Of a stretch of 64,000 nt of DNA, positions 15,700-28,366 are shown in pieces; positions within the stretch are counted from its first letter, which is position 1, and each line of letters begins with the position of its first letter. The notes beneath the pieces are model-generated. The model had not been told where the DNA came from and did not search any database. It was given only the letters and a program-made list of their open reading frames with translations. This DNA is from Brugia malayi. Taxonomy: Eukaryota > Nematoda > Chromadorea > Rhabditida > Onchocercidae. The position numbers and the translations under genes were made by a program. The stretch spans positions 9,477,721 to 9,541,720 of the forward strand of contig NW_025062479.1 in assembly GCF_000002995.4 (NCBI RefSeq), read 5' to 3'.

Positions 15700-18600
15700 T
15701 TATTCCCATTAATTAAACAACGGTTATGCATCCATTTTTCGTTTTCTAAATCTGCTGCATAGGACGATAAATAACTGAAACAAATTTCGCGTTAAAGAAA
15801 TAGATTCTTACGCTGCTAGTAAATTCGTTTGGCTCATTAATAGTCATGAAAAGTAATGCAATACATTAAAAGAATAGTTAAAGGAAAAAAAAATTAGTAA
15901 ACAAGTAAAACTAGAGAAAAATCAATTGAATAAGCAATATAAATCAACGAACCAACTTCACCCATCATCCCATCCCTCCTCTCCACGATTGCTCCCTTTA
16001 CGATTTCAAAAACACGTTTAAAAAAGAATGTCGTGAAATTTCCACTCTACATTGACTGGAACAATTTGCAAAAACGTAGTTCCTCTCTAACCAATGCTGA
16101 TTTGTGGCGTACGTGCGTTTCCACTGTAATTTCGGCATAGATTTGTTCAAAAATTTGACAGAGTGAAAATATACATGATTAATCGGTTAAAAGCAATTAT
16201 TCAAACATACTTTTGTTTGGTGTACTAGTTCATTTAAGTAAGTGTACTAATTTACTTAGCTAGCTTTAATCACTTATTTATTTTGTGTAATTGTCACTTG
16301 CTTAAAGTAATAGCAAGATAGTCATAATCTTCAGCTATTCTATCTTAAAATTCAAACCTCGCAAATGGGAAATGTTCTTTGGATCATATGTAAAATGATA
16401 CGATAAAACTATGATGAATTTTACTTAATAGTATCGGAAATTAAGTAATTATATTATTTATATGGTAAAACACGATAAATTTCACTATAATTTCTTTAAA
16501 CAAAAAAATAATAATAATAATAATCTTGAAACAAACATTATATTATTTCTAGCTAATAAGAATAAATCTACCGGAAAATGTCGGACTTCTGTTCCGTTTA
16601 CTATGGGGGGATGATCATTGAACGATTAGAATAGGATTTTTATTGTTTATTCATCTTTTATCTATGTACAGTAAGCTAACAGTTTCTGTTGTCGTTACTA
16701 CTTATCAGGTATTAATTATTAGATGCCGATCTTTTTTCTTCATTTATTACTGGTTATGATTACGGCATTTATACTTATCAGTTATTTTTCTTATGGAATT
16801 TTATTTTTTTTTTTTCATTTTTATGAGTAATATTTAAATTTTAGTCCAATATTTTATCTTAAATTTTAAATGCTTTAACTTAAAGTACTTGGACTGTTAA
16901 ATTATTGTGTCTTTCTTTTTTTTGTTTCATTTTAAAAAATATTCAGAGAGTTTTCTTATTATTCTAATTTGTATCTCTAATTTTTCTCTTTAACTAAATT
17001 TCTCTTATTTTTGCTTATATTTATAAAATGTATAGCAGATGTTATTTTTTTCTTTAATTTCAAAATATTATCCATGCAGTGATTATGTTACAACATCCTA
17101 TCAAAATATATTCCAGATAGAGTCATCTTCATTAATTATTTACAATCTTTTTTTTTTTTTATTTAAGAATATTTGAGTTCCCTTTCATTTTTTATATACC
17201 AAACTAAAAAATGTTGCAATTGCAAAATGTTCGCAATTTCATCAACAATAATATACAGTATTCATTTATATGTATTTGTTTCCTATCCTAATATTCTTTT
17301 TTGGTTACTTCAAAACTTAAAACATGTTTAAATATAATCTCGAACAATTTGCACATGTAGAGGCACACTTGCTTATTTCATCGTTATAAAAAGTAGCTGG
17401 TAGATAATTATCCAAAATTATAAATAAATCAAAAAAATGATTATTCACAAAAAGAGTAACAAATATAAATAATTATAGCAATACAAAAAAAGGCACTTGT
17501 AGTACAAATTAACAGATTGCATTGCATTGAAAAAAAGTCTTCAAACTGTTGAAATTTAATTAGCAACAATGAAGTAAATAATACAAACAAAAATTTTGAT
17601 TAGAAAAAAGCGGGAGTTTTTGAATGCTTTATTTTCCCAAGAAATTAATATTCGGATAACTTTATTACATTCAAGTTTTAAGCAATAAGAATGAATAAAA
17701 ACGAGTCAAAATTAAGACATAAATAAGAGATGGTGTATTAGGTTATCAGGTCTTTCATCAATTTAAATGAATTTCATATTGAACAGGAACAGGAAGTTCG
17801 TAGTTATGATTTCGCAAGGAATTAAATTTTGTTACAACGTTTTTGTTTTTTATAGATTTGATATATTCAGCCAAATTTTTAATTACTGACAATTAATTTA
17901 CATTCAGCAATTTATCAATGAAAAAAAAAAAAAAAAAAAACAACAAATAATATCTCGTCTAAGTTATTTCTGGTTTTAGTCGAAAGTTTTTCATGAATAA
18001 ACGATTTTTTTTTTCTTTTTAAATATTTCTAAAAGTATTTATTTTGGAGAGAAAAACTAATGCAAAGCATACTTTTAAATCTTATGCAATTTAAATTTTG
18101 TTTCATCAAGTGAAAAAAATGGATTACATAATTTGCTATCATAAAATGTTAGAATATAAAATGCCTATCATTATAAAATATCATTCGTCCATTATAGAAA
18201 TCAATTGTTGAATGACTGCTCTGAAAAGAAATGATTCAAATAGTTGCTAATTAGAATTTTTCCTTTCTAACAAAGAAAAATGATTCAATAAACCTATTTG
18301 AGTTTTGAAATATGAAAGTAGTTCAATTAATTCATAAATATTTTACAGGTAAAAGAAAATTTTTCAAAGCATTTGCTTTCTCATGCATAACATGTCATTA
18401 CATTGGCTTGCATGAAATAGCATATGCTTATCCCGCATTATGCAGTTATATTCGAAAAGCGTGAAACTTCTTGGCATCATCGATTGAAAGTATTATCAAG
18501 AAGGTAATTGATGAGCATTATGTGCTGTCATACTTTTGTATTATTTTTAATTATTTTTGTGTGAATTATGTTTAAGTGTCTTTTTTTTGCTAATTGCATT

Positions 18601-20168
18601 TTATTAATTATGTCATTTTTTTTTCAAAACTCCTTTTTTTGGTAAAAGTTGAGATTTACAAGTTCATTTCTCTAATTTATATTAAAATTTTCTGCTTTAA
18701 TTTTATTTCCATTGTTTACTAATCCAATTAGTATGAAAGTAAATATTTTTCGCTCCCTCATACCATAAAAAATTATCTTATTTTGTTATTTTGACTAATG
18801 TTTCTGGAAATTACAATTTCTGACTTATCTGTATTGACTTTTTTGCTCTTTCTCTTATTTTTATGGTTCATTTAATTATGTTCTAAAGAATTACGATGAT
18901 TCGATTTATTGCTTTTCTGTAGTTTAGGTTTTTGACTAATTCTTAACAAGCTATTTAGATTTCATTTAAAATTTATATCTTTTTATTCAAAATTGACCAC
19001 AATTTTTTATATTTTTTACTGCATTTGTTTTGATGGTACTCTTCAGTATTTTTCCACCATTCATCACTTTTTTTCCAAACATTAATAATTTGGTAAAAAA
19101 GTTGAAAAAATTGTGATGTTGTTTTTAAAAATCCATGTTTTGCACTTATTTTATTTGCAATTTTGTTGTCGCTTTGTTTGACCTTTAAGACTTATATTTT
19201 TTGTCTTCAATCAATAAGGGACTGATTTTGAGAAAGAATTATGCTTATATATCATTAGTTTGATGCTTACGATATGAGTAAGTTTTAGATTTTTCAGATG
19301 AAAGTTATTTCCTATTATTAATTTGTTAATTTTTTATTGCTTCCTTAATATCTAATTTGTGTAAAATGATTTTAACAAATATTTTTGCTGCTTGGTGCTT
19401 TTCTATCTAAGATGGATATAGTTTTAACTTGATTTTGTTTTATCTTATGTTTACATGATAATATTCTGTTTTATTTATTTCACTAAAATATCCTGCGCAT
19501 TCATTTGAGTTATCGTTTGTTTTGTATATATTTTTTTTCTCTTTTTTTTTTCTAATTTTATGTCTAGTATTTGTTTAGTTAAGAAAATGAATGATGAATA
19601 TGTTCTGATGCAGAATGACATAACATCAGCTAATTTGATCACAAATAAAGAGATCTCGAAACAACTGAAAGTGATCATTCACAATTCGGTCATCTCTTCA
19701 CCCTTAAGGTCTCCTCCAAATTGATAGTATTAATCAGTTCCGGTTAAAGATTTGTTTTATCTCCGTTGTTTATTATCAGTTTATAGCTGCTATAATTTCA
19801 TTTTGATTTTACTAATCTCTAGTATCATTAGCATGTGTTTTCTAGTAGATATGATATTCTCAAATATATGTCAGCATTGAATGATTCCATTTAAATTATC
19901 TTATGTTCAACAAGGAATCGTTCATTCATTTCAACAATCTAATTCTAATCCTAGATAATTGACAAAAACGATTAATTCTCAGCTTACTTAATGTTGTAAT
20001 TATCCATGCTATTGTATAGTTTTAGAACTCTGTGTGTTCAAAATTGTTGGAATTTTTTATAGCAGATAAATTTTAACTCTATTGCAAATTTCCTGAATGA
20101 ATACAGGAATTTTCTTCTTGGATTCACGTTTGCTTTATAAGAGATTTTAGAACCCGAGTACTAATTCA
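15700..20168. other. 4.5 kb divergent intergenic region
   Basis: This very AT-rich stretch (many T-tracts, for example 16801-16816 and 17148-17161, and an A-tract near 17922-17941) separates copine from the methyltransferase. I find no coding exon, tRNA or known miRNA in it. The frame at 19475-19678 (-) lacks any protein-like pattern. Confidence 0.55.
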
Positions 20169-21328
20169 ATGATTGGTCGTTTAATGGATATTTTGCATCG
20201 GTTTTATTTTTTCTTGTTCGATCGATTAATACTCTATCCACTGTTAAACTTGCTGTGCAGTAAGCTTAGTATACGATTCATGAATCTTGGATACCAGAGT
20301 AAGGAAGATGAGGATTTCCCAATCTTGGGAAAATTATTCGAAACGGACAATTGCTGTAAAGCTAATATCACACTTTACGAAAAAGCATTAAGTTTATGTC
20401 CCAAGTATCCCAATTTTGACGGATTACAGTTGCTCGAAGTTGGCTGTGGTCAAGGTGGTGGTATCGAATGGATCTTAAGGTTAATTGGATGAAATTTGCA
20501 AAAAAATATTTACAAGCACAAAAGTATTTGGGATCTTCCTTACTTTTCTTGAATTATAAAGTAACTACCCAAATAAAATTAATAACAGTAATTGTGGGGT
20601 GGAAATAATTTAGAGCAGAGCTCGAGCAAATATAATAGCGAACTTCCCAAACAAACGAGAACCTCAACATTAAAGTTACACAAATGATTATAAAATGGGT
20701 ACACTAAATACTATGTGACAAATAGACTACAATTACTCAGGTATTGAAAATTAATTGCAGGGCGCATTCATTTGCAGCTGTAAGTGGCATTGACCCAATC
20801 ATTGCGAATACATATTCCGGAAGAATTTTTAGGGGAAATGCGGAAAAATTGCCATTTGTCAATGATTCATTTGATATCATAATAAATATCGAAAGTAGTC
20901 ATTTGTACGGCAATTGTCAGCAGTTTTTCCTGGAATGTTCCCGAGTTTTACGTGAAAATGGGTTTTTATGCTGGGCCGATCTTCGCTATACTCATCAGGT
21001 ATCAAGCTAGTGGTGTGTTGTATTAAATTCTAATTTCCAAATATCTTATTTTCAGTTGAAAACAACCATGATTCAAGTACAAAGATCTGGTCTACAACTC
21101 ATTACAACAGAAGATATCACAGAACAAGTACTACGAGGTATTGAATCAACGGCAGCAAGATACGATGCAATGCTTCAAAATGCACCCTACTTAATCCACC
21201 TTTTTCGAAACTCCATTCGAACTACATACTGCGCACCGGGAACGAAAAGTTACGAACGCCTTTTGAAACGTGAAAAAATGTACATTTGTGCGTGCTGGCA
21301 AAATTACAAGAAAATCAAATCTGATTAA
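20169..21328 (+). CDS. Class I SAM-dependent methyltransferase, Rv2952-like
   Basis: Exons 20169-20479, 20761-20998 and 21056-21328 give 273 residues; the mycobacterial family member Rv2952 has 270. Motif I is LLEVGCGQGGGIEWI (about 92-106), followed by SGIDP, GNAEKLPFVNDSFDIIINIE, the SHLYGN segment, a CSRVLRENG helix, WADLR, and a C-terminal VLRGIES / GTKSYERLL block. These correspond in order and spacing to the phthiotriolone dimycocerosate methyltransferase family as I remember it. The first 45 residues are hydrophobic and basic, which suggests membrane association. The substrate in a worm is unknown; worms are not known to make phthiocerol lipids, so the bacterial reaction should not be transferred. 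A TTTTAG at 20145-20150 lies 18 bases before the start and could be a trans-splice acceptor. It is convergent with TSR3, 154 bases apart. Confidence 0.9.
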
Positions 21329-21482
21329 ACAACTGCACCCAAATTTAATGATTTTCATATTTAACTGTCTTTTTCAAATGACTAAACATTATTAAGATTT
21401 TCTTCGAAAAAAATTTAGCTATGGTGTCAAAACTCTATTATTAGTAGAAGAAAAAGATTAACAAAAGTTAATACACATGACT

Positions 21483-22601
21483 TTATTTGCTATAGTCACT
21501 ATCATCATCATCGTCGCCAGTATCATTATTGTCAGTTTCGGAATTCGATTCTGGCATATCAATTGATCGCTGTTTCGTTTCATCTGCTTCATTTTTCAGT
21601 GCTTTCAGATGAGCATTTTGATAAGCGATAATATCAGCACCATTTTTACATGCAGCATATGCATCCAGTAAATCTATATTTATTCTTAAAAAGTTCGGAC
21701 CCCATTTGAATCTAGAAAGAAGCATCTGTGCATTGTTCTTTAGACCAATAATATACAGACCCGCTGCAAGTGCTTCGACACAACTCAGTTGGCATGGCTT
21801 CCCAAAATTCACCGGATTTGCAGCAACTAAGTACGGCAGAAGACGACGGTGCGAAGCTTTTGCTCTGCTTAAATCAACATTCCCAACCTGAAATGATAAA
21901 AATTTGCAGTTAAATAAAAACATATTTGTGTAGCCCCAAAATTTTTCTGAAACCAAAATTTTGCTCAAGTCGCTTCACTAAAGTGACATGCAAAACTTAA
22001 CTAGAATTAACGATGAAAAAACAGAAACCTGATTCCAACTGCAGTCCACAACAGCAAGGCCGCCAGTTTTAATGTAAACGAGATCAGCAGGAGAAATTGT
22101 TCGTTCACCACCTGGAGAAAGCAGCAAACCAGGAAATTTGGTTCCCAGCTTTAAAACTTTGGTAAAGCCATAACGCAATAGCTTTTTTCCTGTACATCGC
22201 TTCGGATCACACTGTTTGAAATCAAACATTGCTGAAATTACAAAACTTATGAATTTTTAAAGCCAATGAAACCAACGGTTGGGACTTATTTTTCCATAGC
22301 CTATGTTATCTGAAAAATAAGCCGTTACAGACATTCTAATTCTTCTGAACAGCTACAACATCCTGATGATGGCAGGTGATAGAAGTGTATCTGCGCTTTG
22401 ATCTGCACATTGATGAACGATACGAAAAACAAATATGAAATAAATTTTTCAATGAATATGAAATATTGAGCAAGAAATACTTTGTGGCTTACCTAAACTG
22501 AAGGGAAGTCCCCAAACTGCATCTTCCTCACTGTCAGAATCTTTTTCATTTGTGAGGCGTGTTGTTCGGCGACACATAGTATATTCCATTCCAGAAAACA
22601 T
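21483..22601 (-). CDS. TSR3: 18S rRNA aminocarboxypropyltransferase
   Basis: TSR3 transfers the aminocarboxypropyl group of SAM to a hypermodified uridine of 18S rRNA, a late cytoplasmic step of 40S maturation. Exons 22493-22601, 22029-22231 and 21483-21887 give 238 residues. Family signatures are LPFSLAMFDFKQCDPKRC, GKKLLRYG, LLLSPGGERTISPAD, LAVVDCSWNQ, and RRLLPYLVAANPVNFGKP followed by LSCVEALAAGLYI. The C-terminus is a long acidic tail rich in Asp/Ser, as in many TSR3 proteins. The start is the first of three early Met codons, with an in-frame stop just upstream and a TATACTTCAG at 22626-22635 as candidate trans-splice acceptor. The F-box/WD40 gene lies 700 bases upstream on the same strand, so the two could be an operon; this is inference only. 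Confidence 0.95.
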
Positions 22602-23301
22602 TTCCTTATTTACGAATATCTAAATCTGAAGTATAATATACCGCTACACGTACGACATAAAAAGAATCAGACATAAAATGAATCAAATTTAAAAATCCAA
22701 AAGAGAGAAGGAAATATGGAAATTTAACCAGTGTTTGATTTATGAATAATGAAATAACGCAGAAACATTTGTTACATAACACCAAAAATAACAGTTATAA
22801 ATATTCGCAATACATACATTGAGCTTAGTGTAATTTCGCTTAACAGTATGGATCTACTCAATAAAATATTACAAACATGTGCACTAATCAAACAAATCAA
22901 CAATAATGATCTACATCTACTGTATGGGAGATGCGTCATAAATGATTGGAATTCTACACTTGGGAAATCCATGTAAAAACATTCACGATCACCTCTGCCA
23001 TTATATATATATATATATATATATAACAAATCCAACTATGACACATTCTTCGACATTAAATTACCGCAGTTACACCTTTCCTTCCACTTATCAACCATCA
23101 AAAATCATGGATTAGAAAAACTTCAAATGATGCATGCATAAACTACTCCTTCGCTAAATTTGCTAGCAAATCATTATTTTCGGGAATTATCTTCAGTCAG
23201 GGAACGTTAACACATAACTGAAAATATCATAGAGATAACAATAAAAGTGTATAAAAATGTAGATGTCAAGTGAAATTTATCAAGGGGAGAATGAGAGGTC
23301 G
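22602..23301. other. Spacer between the F-box/WD40 gene and TSR3
   Basis: 700 bases between same-strand genes. It contains a short TA run near 23005-23023. No coding exon is visible. If the pair is co-transcribed, this is the intercistronic region. Confidence 0.5.
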
Positions 23302-26300
23302 TCAAAAAACACCAAAATCCCATAATTTGACGGTCATGTCATAAGAGCCTGATACAATTTGTTGATCACTGAATTGCACACATGTAACACCGTCGGTATG
23401 GCTATGAAGAGTACATATTCTTTCACCCGTATGCAAATTCCATACCTAAACTTTACAAGGTTACTGCACAAATTTGGATAAAGCAGAGCGATAAAATTAT
23501 TAAAATAATTTATCATCGAAAAAGCAGAGCATGCACCTTGATAGTCCGATCATCTGCTGCTGAGACAATTCTCCATGAGTCGACTTGAAGACATCGAACT
23601 ACACCTGTATGACCTTCACTTAATTTCCAATCTAATGTTTGCACACATTTTCCAGTTCGTAAATCCCACATCTTAAAAGTCATAAAATTCTTATCTCACC
23701 TTCAAAAAAAAAAAAAAAAAAAAAAAAAACAAATTCGAATACTCCAAGAAAACTTTTCATCCTTTCTGTTTTAAAAAACTGTGCTCGCCAGGAAGACTTT
23801 GACCTGACCCACAGCGATTCTAGCTAGCAGTGATTCAAACTTGCGTATCCTGTCATTTAAAACAGAAGGAAGTTCCCTAGTTTTTGAAAAATGCGTTACA
23901 ATTTGCTACGGTAAAGTCAAGCTTCGACATGCATAGAATAGTAGTTGTTAGCATTCATTATGTCACTAAAGATGTGCAAGCAAATTTAAACACAAAAATT
24001 GAGAAAATCTAACCTTAATTGTTCGATCGACAGATCCTGATACAATTCTCTCATTATCAAATCGAAGACATGTTACCGCATTGTCATGTGCGTTGTGCAG
24101 TGTCATTGCACAGATATCCATTCGTTCATCCCAGCACTTAAATAGTTGCTTTCACAGCAAGCATGGATTTTGTTCAGCATGGTAAATCTTATGCTAAAAA
24201 CAGTGACAGAAAAAAAGGAATAATTTTCCATTGTTTTCATTTGTTATCAAATACTTCTCTCGAAATCATCTGCATTGGAATACTAATAAACTAACTTTCA
24301 TCGACAGATCAGCCGAACCCGATACAAGCAAGTGTCCGTCGGACTGCATACAGATCACTGCTCCATTATGACCTCTAAAACTTATAAAGATACCAAATGA
24401 ACAACTGCATTAAACCCAATTTCATGATAAAGTGAGATGATAAAAGACATTTATAAACATGGACGGTTACATTCTGCACAATCAGTTTTTTTTTTTTTTT
24501 GACAGATAACGTCACTGTTAGGAGATGTTATGATCTGATAGCTTTGATGATTTGATTCATGTAAAACTTACATTAAAGTCTTCGTACACTGTCCTGTTTC
24601 AGTAGACCATATTTTCAAAGTATGATCATATGAACCACTGATCAATCGTTCCTTTTCCATCTAAACGAAATCCACCTTGAATGTCATAAGTGATATAATT
24701 TTCCCAGTTTCAAAGAAAGTATTAAAAAAAAAAAAAAAAAAAAAAAAATACAAGTTAGGATTCAATGAAAAAAAAAGTGCATATCGTTTTAAACAAAAAT
24801 GAATTACCTGCAGGCACCGAACGAAATTCGTATGCCCGATCATTGTTTGACGACAAGCAATAGAAGACCATGTTCGATTTACAGCAAGACCCCAAACCTT
24901 CAAGATTTTTTCACTGTAATAAAGTGATTTCGTTAAAATCACGTCTTACTTGGTATTTTACTGGGTAGAACATACCTCGATTCCTAATCGATGCTGATCG
25001 AAAATGAAAATATCTTAAAATAACCAATAGTGATAATGTATTTAAAATCACTGTAGTTCAGAGATGACCATTAAAAAAATCTTGATCTTAAAAAAAAAAT
25101 GAAGTCCACTAACTTTGATAGTTAAATCATTGGAGCCAGAAGCAAGTCGATTACCACTTAAGTGCAAACAGCGAACGGTATCAGAATGGCCTGTCAATGT
25201 CATGGTACCTAAACCCGACATAGCAGAACTCTTCATATCCCAAACACGAATGGTATTATCGCTGCTTCCCGACACAATACGATCACCGTCGAATTGAACG
25301 CAAGATATACCTAAGAGATGCTGTGCTACAATATTTCAGCTAGTAATTAGAAACAGTGCAGTTTGATGATAAGTTTTTAGATAAGTTGACCATTTTAACA
25401 CGATCTAATAAACCAACTGGTCCTACTTGATAATGTAAAGCCACCCGACCATCGATAAGCTTTAATTTGTTAATCAAAACAGTGTTACAATATAACTAAC
25501 GATAATTTTAAGAATAAGGCGAAAAAATTACCTTGAGTGTGACCCTCAAATGTACGAATAACACAACGACCTGCATGCCAGTTCCTCCATAAACGATAAC
25601 GCTCACTAAATGCTTCCTTCCACAGTACTACACCATCGCGTGTTGTGTGCTTCTTCAGCTGCTCATTTTCAGTTTCAGCTGAACACAGTCGAAACATGCG
25701 CTGAAGTGTGCATAGTCTTTTCCATAAGCATGGCGCCATACATAAATTTCTCCAAGCAGTACATACCAGCATGCATTTGCAAAGTGACTCTGTAATAAAA
25801 TTAAAAATTTAGAGAAAAGAAATTCTCATTTCATAGATTTCTCTTCTGTTCAACGCAGTCTGGACATAACAGCAAGATGTAGAAGTAATAATCGTTAATA
25901 TTACTGCACTATAACAGTGATCACAGAATCTCTAAGCAAAACAACAAATCTAAAAATATATTTTATATAATCAACAGAGGATAGATAGCAAGTATTGACA
26001 GTCTTCATCGGATAGATTAAAGTAATAATTGATACAATAATTTCATGATTAGTACAATAAATCTACTTCAAATCAAATGCATGACAATACCAATAGGTTA
26101 CTATCGTAAACTTGCTTTAGAATATATATATTAAATTACTCGAGCTAAAAATTCTGATAATCACGTCAATTCCTTCTTCCTAATGCAAAATTTATTAGAT
26201 TTTTTTTTCATTCATCTTTTTATGACATTTACATTTACTAGTATGCATTTTTTAAAAACATATTTTCGGTCATGACAGTAGTGAAAATATGATGAAATTC

Positions 26301-27070
26301 TCACTTGGATCCAAAAGGCGAAAAATCTTTAAAGCAACTGGCAGCGGAAGTGAACTAAACAAATCGATCTCTTCAGTGCTCACATTGCTGCGCATTTCTT
26401 CCAGCAACGAAGTTGCATATTCCAAATTTGATGGATCACAGACATTCTGGAAAATATGTTAAGGACGATGTTAGTAATTAAATTTAATAAAAGTTTTGTA
26501 ATTAAAAAGAACAATAACATCAGAATCTTTTTACCAATATTTCGAAAAGCAGTGCATTTTTCTGTTCCGTATCGGTTTGCTTTAGATGAAATCGAAGATA
26601 CTGAAATAGAGTGATGGATAATTATAATGTCATTTTTAAAGTTTGGTACAAATGCCACAAAATTCGAAAGGAAAGTGTTAACGATGAATATTTACATAAT
26701 TAAAATGGGACATGACATATCGTGCCTATCACGATTACTGATACGAGTTTCCAGTATTCTATATAGCATGTCTACTATGGCATTTTCTCGGATAATTGAT
26801 GTTTTAAGGGCATATCGAATTTATTGCTTTGAGTGCATGTCGACGGATATTGCGGTCAGAATTGAAATGATTAATTCGTATTAGTCACTGAAGATGGAAA
26901 ATTATAATAACCTTTATAAGATCGATATCAGAAAAGAAATCATATGCTGGATCAAATGCCGAACCATTCATTTTCTTTCGTTTACTAGTTGATAATGAGC
27001 AATCACCTAACGATGAACACATAGCCGACGTTGAAGCCTTATTCGCGCTGCGTGATCTGCGTCCATCCAT
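23302..27070 (-). CDS. F-box/WD40 repeat protein (SCF substrate adaptor)
   Basis: It is expected to recruit substrates to a Skp1-Cul1 ubiquitin ligase. Minus-strand exons 26912-27070, 26535-26600, 26305-26446, 25532-25789, 25114-25310, 24808-24897, 24572-24660, 24296-24374, 24014-24136, 23537-23671 and 23302-23445 give 493 residues, and every phase closes. The F-box (about 106-150) reads LPLPVALKIFRLLDPKSL followed by VCTAWRNL and LWKRL. Seven WD repeats follow, from GHTQGISCVQFDGDRIVSGS to IVSGSYDMTVKLWDF, most starting GHxxxVxC. The N-terminus is Ser- and Lys/Arg-rich, and a helical segment (FFSDIDLIKYLRFHL) precedes the F-box. The start ATG lies 8 bases after TATTTCAG, a likely trans-splice acceptor. 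It resembles FBXW7/SEL-10, beta-TrCP/LIN-23 and fungal MET30 types; I cannot decide the subfamily. A 311-base intron (26601-26911) holds chance open frames. Confidence 0.9.
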
Positions 27071-28366
27071 TAAACGTACTGAAATATAAGAAGTGATCAA
27101 AGCATGCAAAAAAAGTACCATATGAAAGAAACGCTACCGTTAAGCGACGTCAGCCCAACATATAGCCGACGCTGAAGCATCCAAATCGTCATGAACTAGT
27201 AGCTTCCATCATCAACCAGCACTGATTGTTGAAAAACCCGGAACATTTCATGTAAATTTATGCTAATGAAACCATACTTTAATACCTTGTTAAGCTGTAT
27301 CTTTCATTGCGTTCCGTAAACGATATTGTCGGATTTTTGAATGTTACTTAATTTTCATGTTAAACTGATAAAATCCTTCACATCTCAACGGAAATGCAGT
27401 GATACCCATACAGAAAAGTGAGAAACAAACCTGAGTTACTACAAAGTAGAATAGACCGCAGTATGCTGCGGTGATACCTTGCCAGATGGGTGTCATTCGT
27501 CGAGAATGGTTAGAGATTGATGAGTCTTCAGGTTCTCGGAAATACCGCACAGGATTATGAGGTAAGGTTTCTCTTTCAAGTAACTTATGAATCTCTTCTG
27601 TTTCACGGTGTTATAGGGATAATATAATAAGCCTGGACAAAACCTTTTGTGGGTTTTATTAGTTTTGCTCACACTTTCGACTACTTTAGTGATCCCCCGT
27701 AATATTGTATGCTGAAATATAATATACGCCGAGATATCCCTAACCTTTACTTAATAAAGAAGAATCTTAAATTTACATCTTGCAGTTTTCATAAACCACA
27801 CATTTAATCAAGCTTTATTCTTAAAAAATATCCAGATCAAGCTTTAATACGCTGGCAGATTATTACATAACGACCTCAAAATACCTTTTTTTTTCTACAC
27901 GTATTCCTTTCCTTCTTTATGGTAGGTCGAGAAGTCAGAAGCTACCGATTATCACACAAGAGCAACCGAATGCGCAAGAAACAAAAGTGAACAATAACTC
28001 CAAAAACTTTGTTTTATCAGATTAACGAATTAACATGCAAATTAACTTCCATACCATCGAAGAAATTAGCATATAATCACATCTGATGCTATTTCTTAGT
28101 AACCTGACTGTCAGTCCAAGAAATCACCTGATTATGAATGAAGGAAATAAACAATTAGTTCTTCGTTAGCGCCGACCCACTCTTCACTGTTAGACTAATT
28201 TCGTGTAAATGATCACCTTTCAGAGTGGTGATTATTACTGAATAATCTTGATTTGTTCAAATATTTGTAAAATATTGGGGAATAGAAAAAGCAGTTCCAT
28301 AAAGCAATGCATTTAATCGGATTTTATTGTAAAAATAATCAGGTGAAGCTTCAAACGCATCGTTTC
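27071..28366. other. Divergent region between the F-box/WD40 gene and the SLC35B4-like gene
   Basis: It contains an exon-like open segment (27431-27610, minus) and a short near-copy of coding sequence from the neighbouring first exon (27157-27177). Otherwise nothing is recognised. A 23-codon basic plus-strand frame at 27921-27992 is too short to support. Confidence 0.45.
27431..27610 (-). CDS. Orphan exon-like open segment with a possible membrane helix
   Basis: Sixty codons are open from a stop at 27611-27613 down to a clean donor (ACTCAG|GTTTGT). The reading includes LLERETLPHNPVRYFREPED, then SRRMTPIWQGI and a hydrophobic stretch (TAAYCGLFYFVVTQ). The mix of charged residues followed by a hydrophobic helix looks protein-like rather than random, but I could not find a convincing upstream exon, start codon or downstream continuation. 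One possible 3' exon reads CWLMMEATSS then a stop near 27205. It may be a small mitochondrial or membrane protein, a gene relic, or chance. Confidence 0.25.

Noticed and set aside
26620..26884. Open frames on both strands within the F-box/WD40 gene
   Set aside because: They lie in a 311-base intron; joining 26912 directly to 26600 keeps phase and gives a continuous helix (DLIKYLRF).
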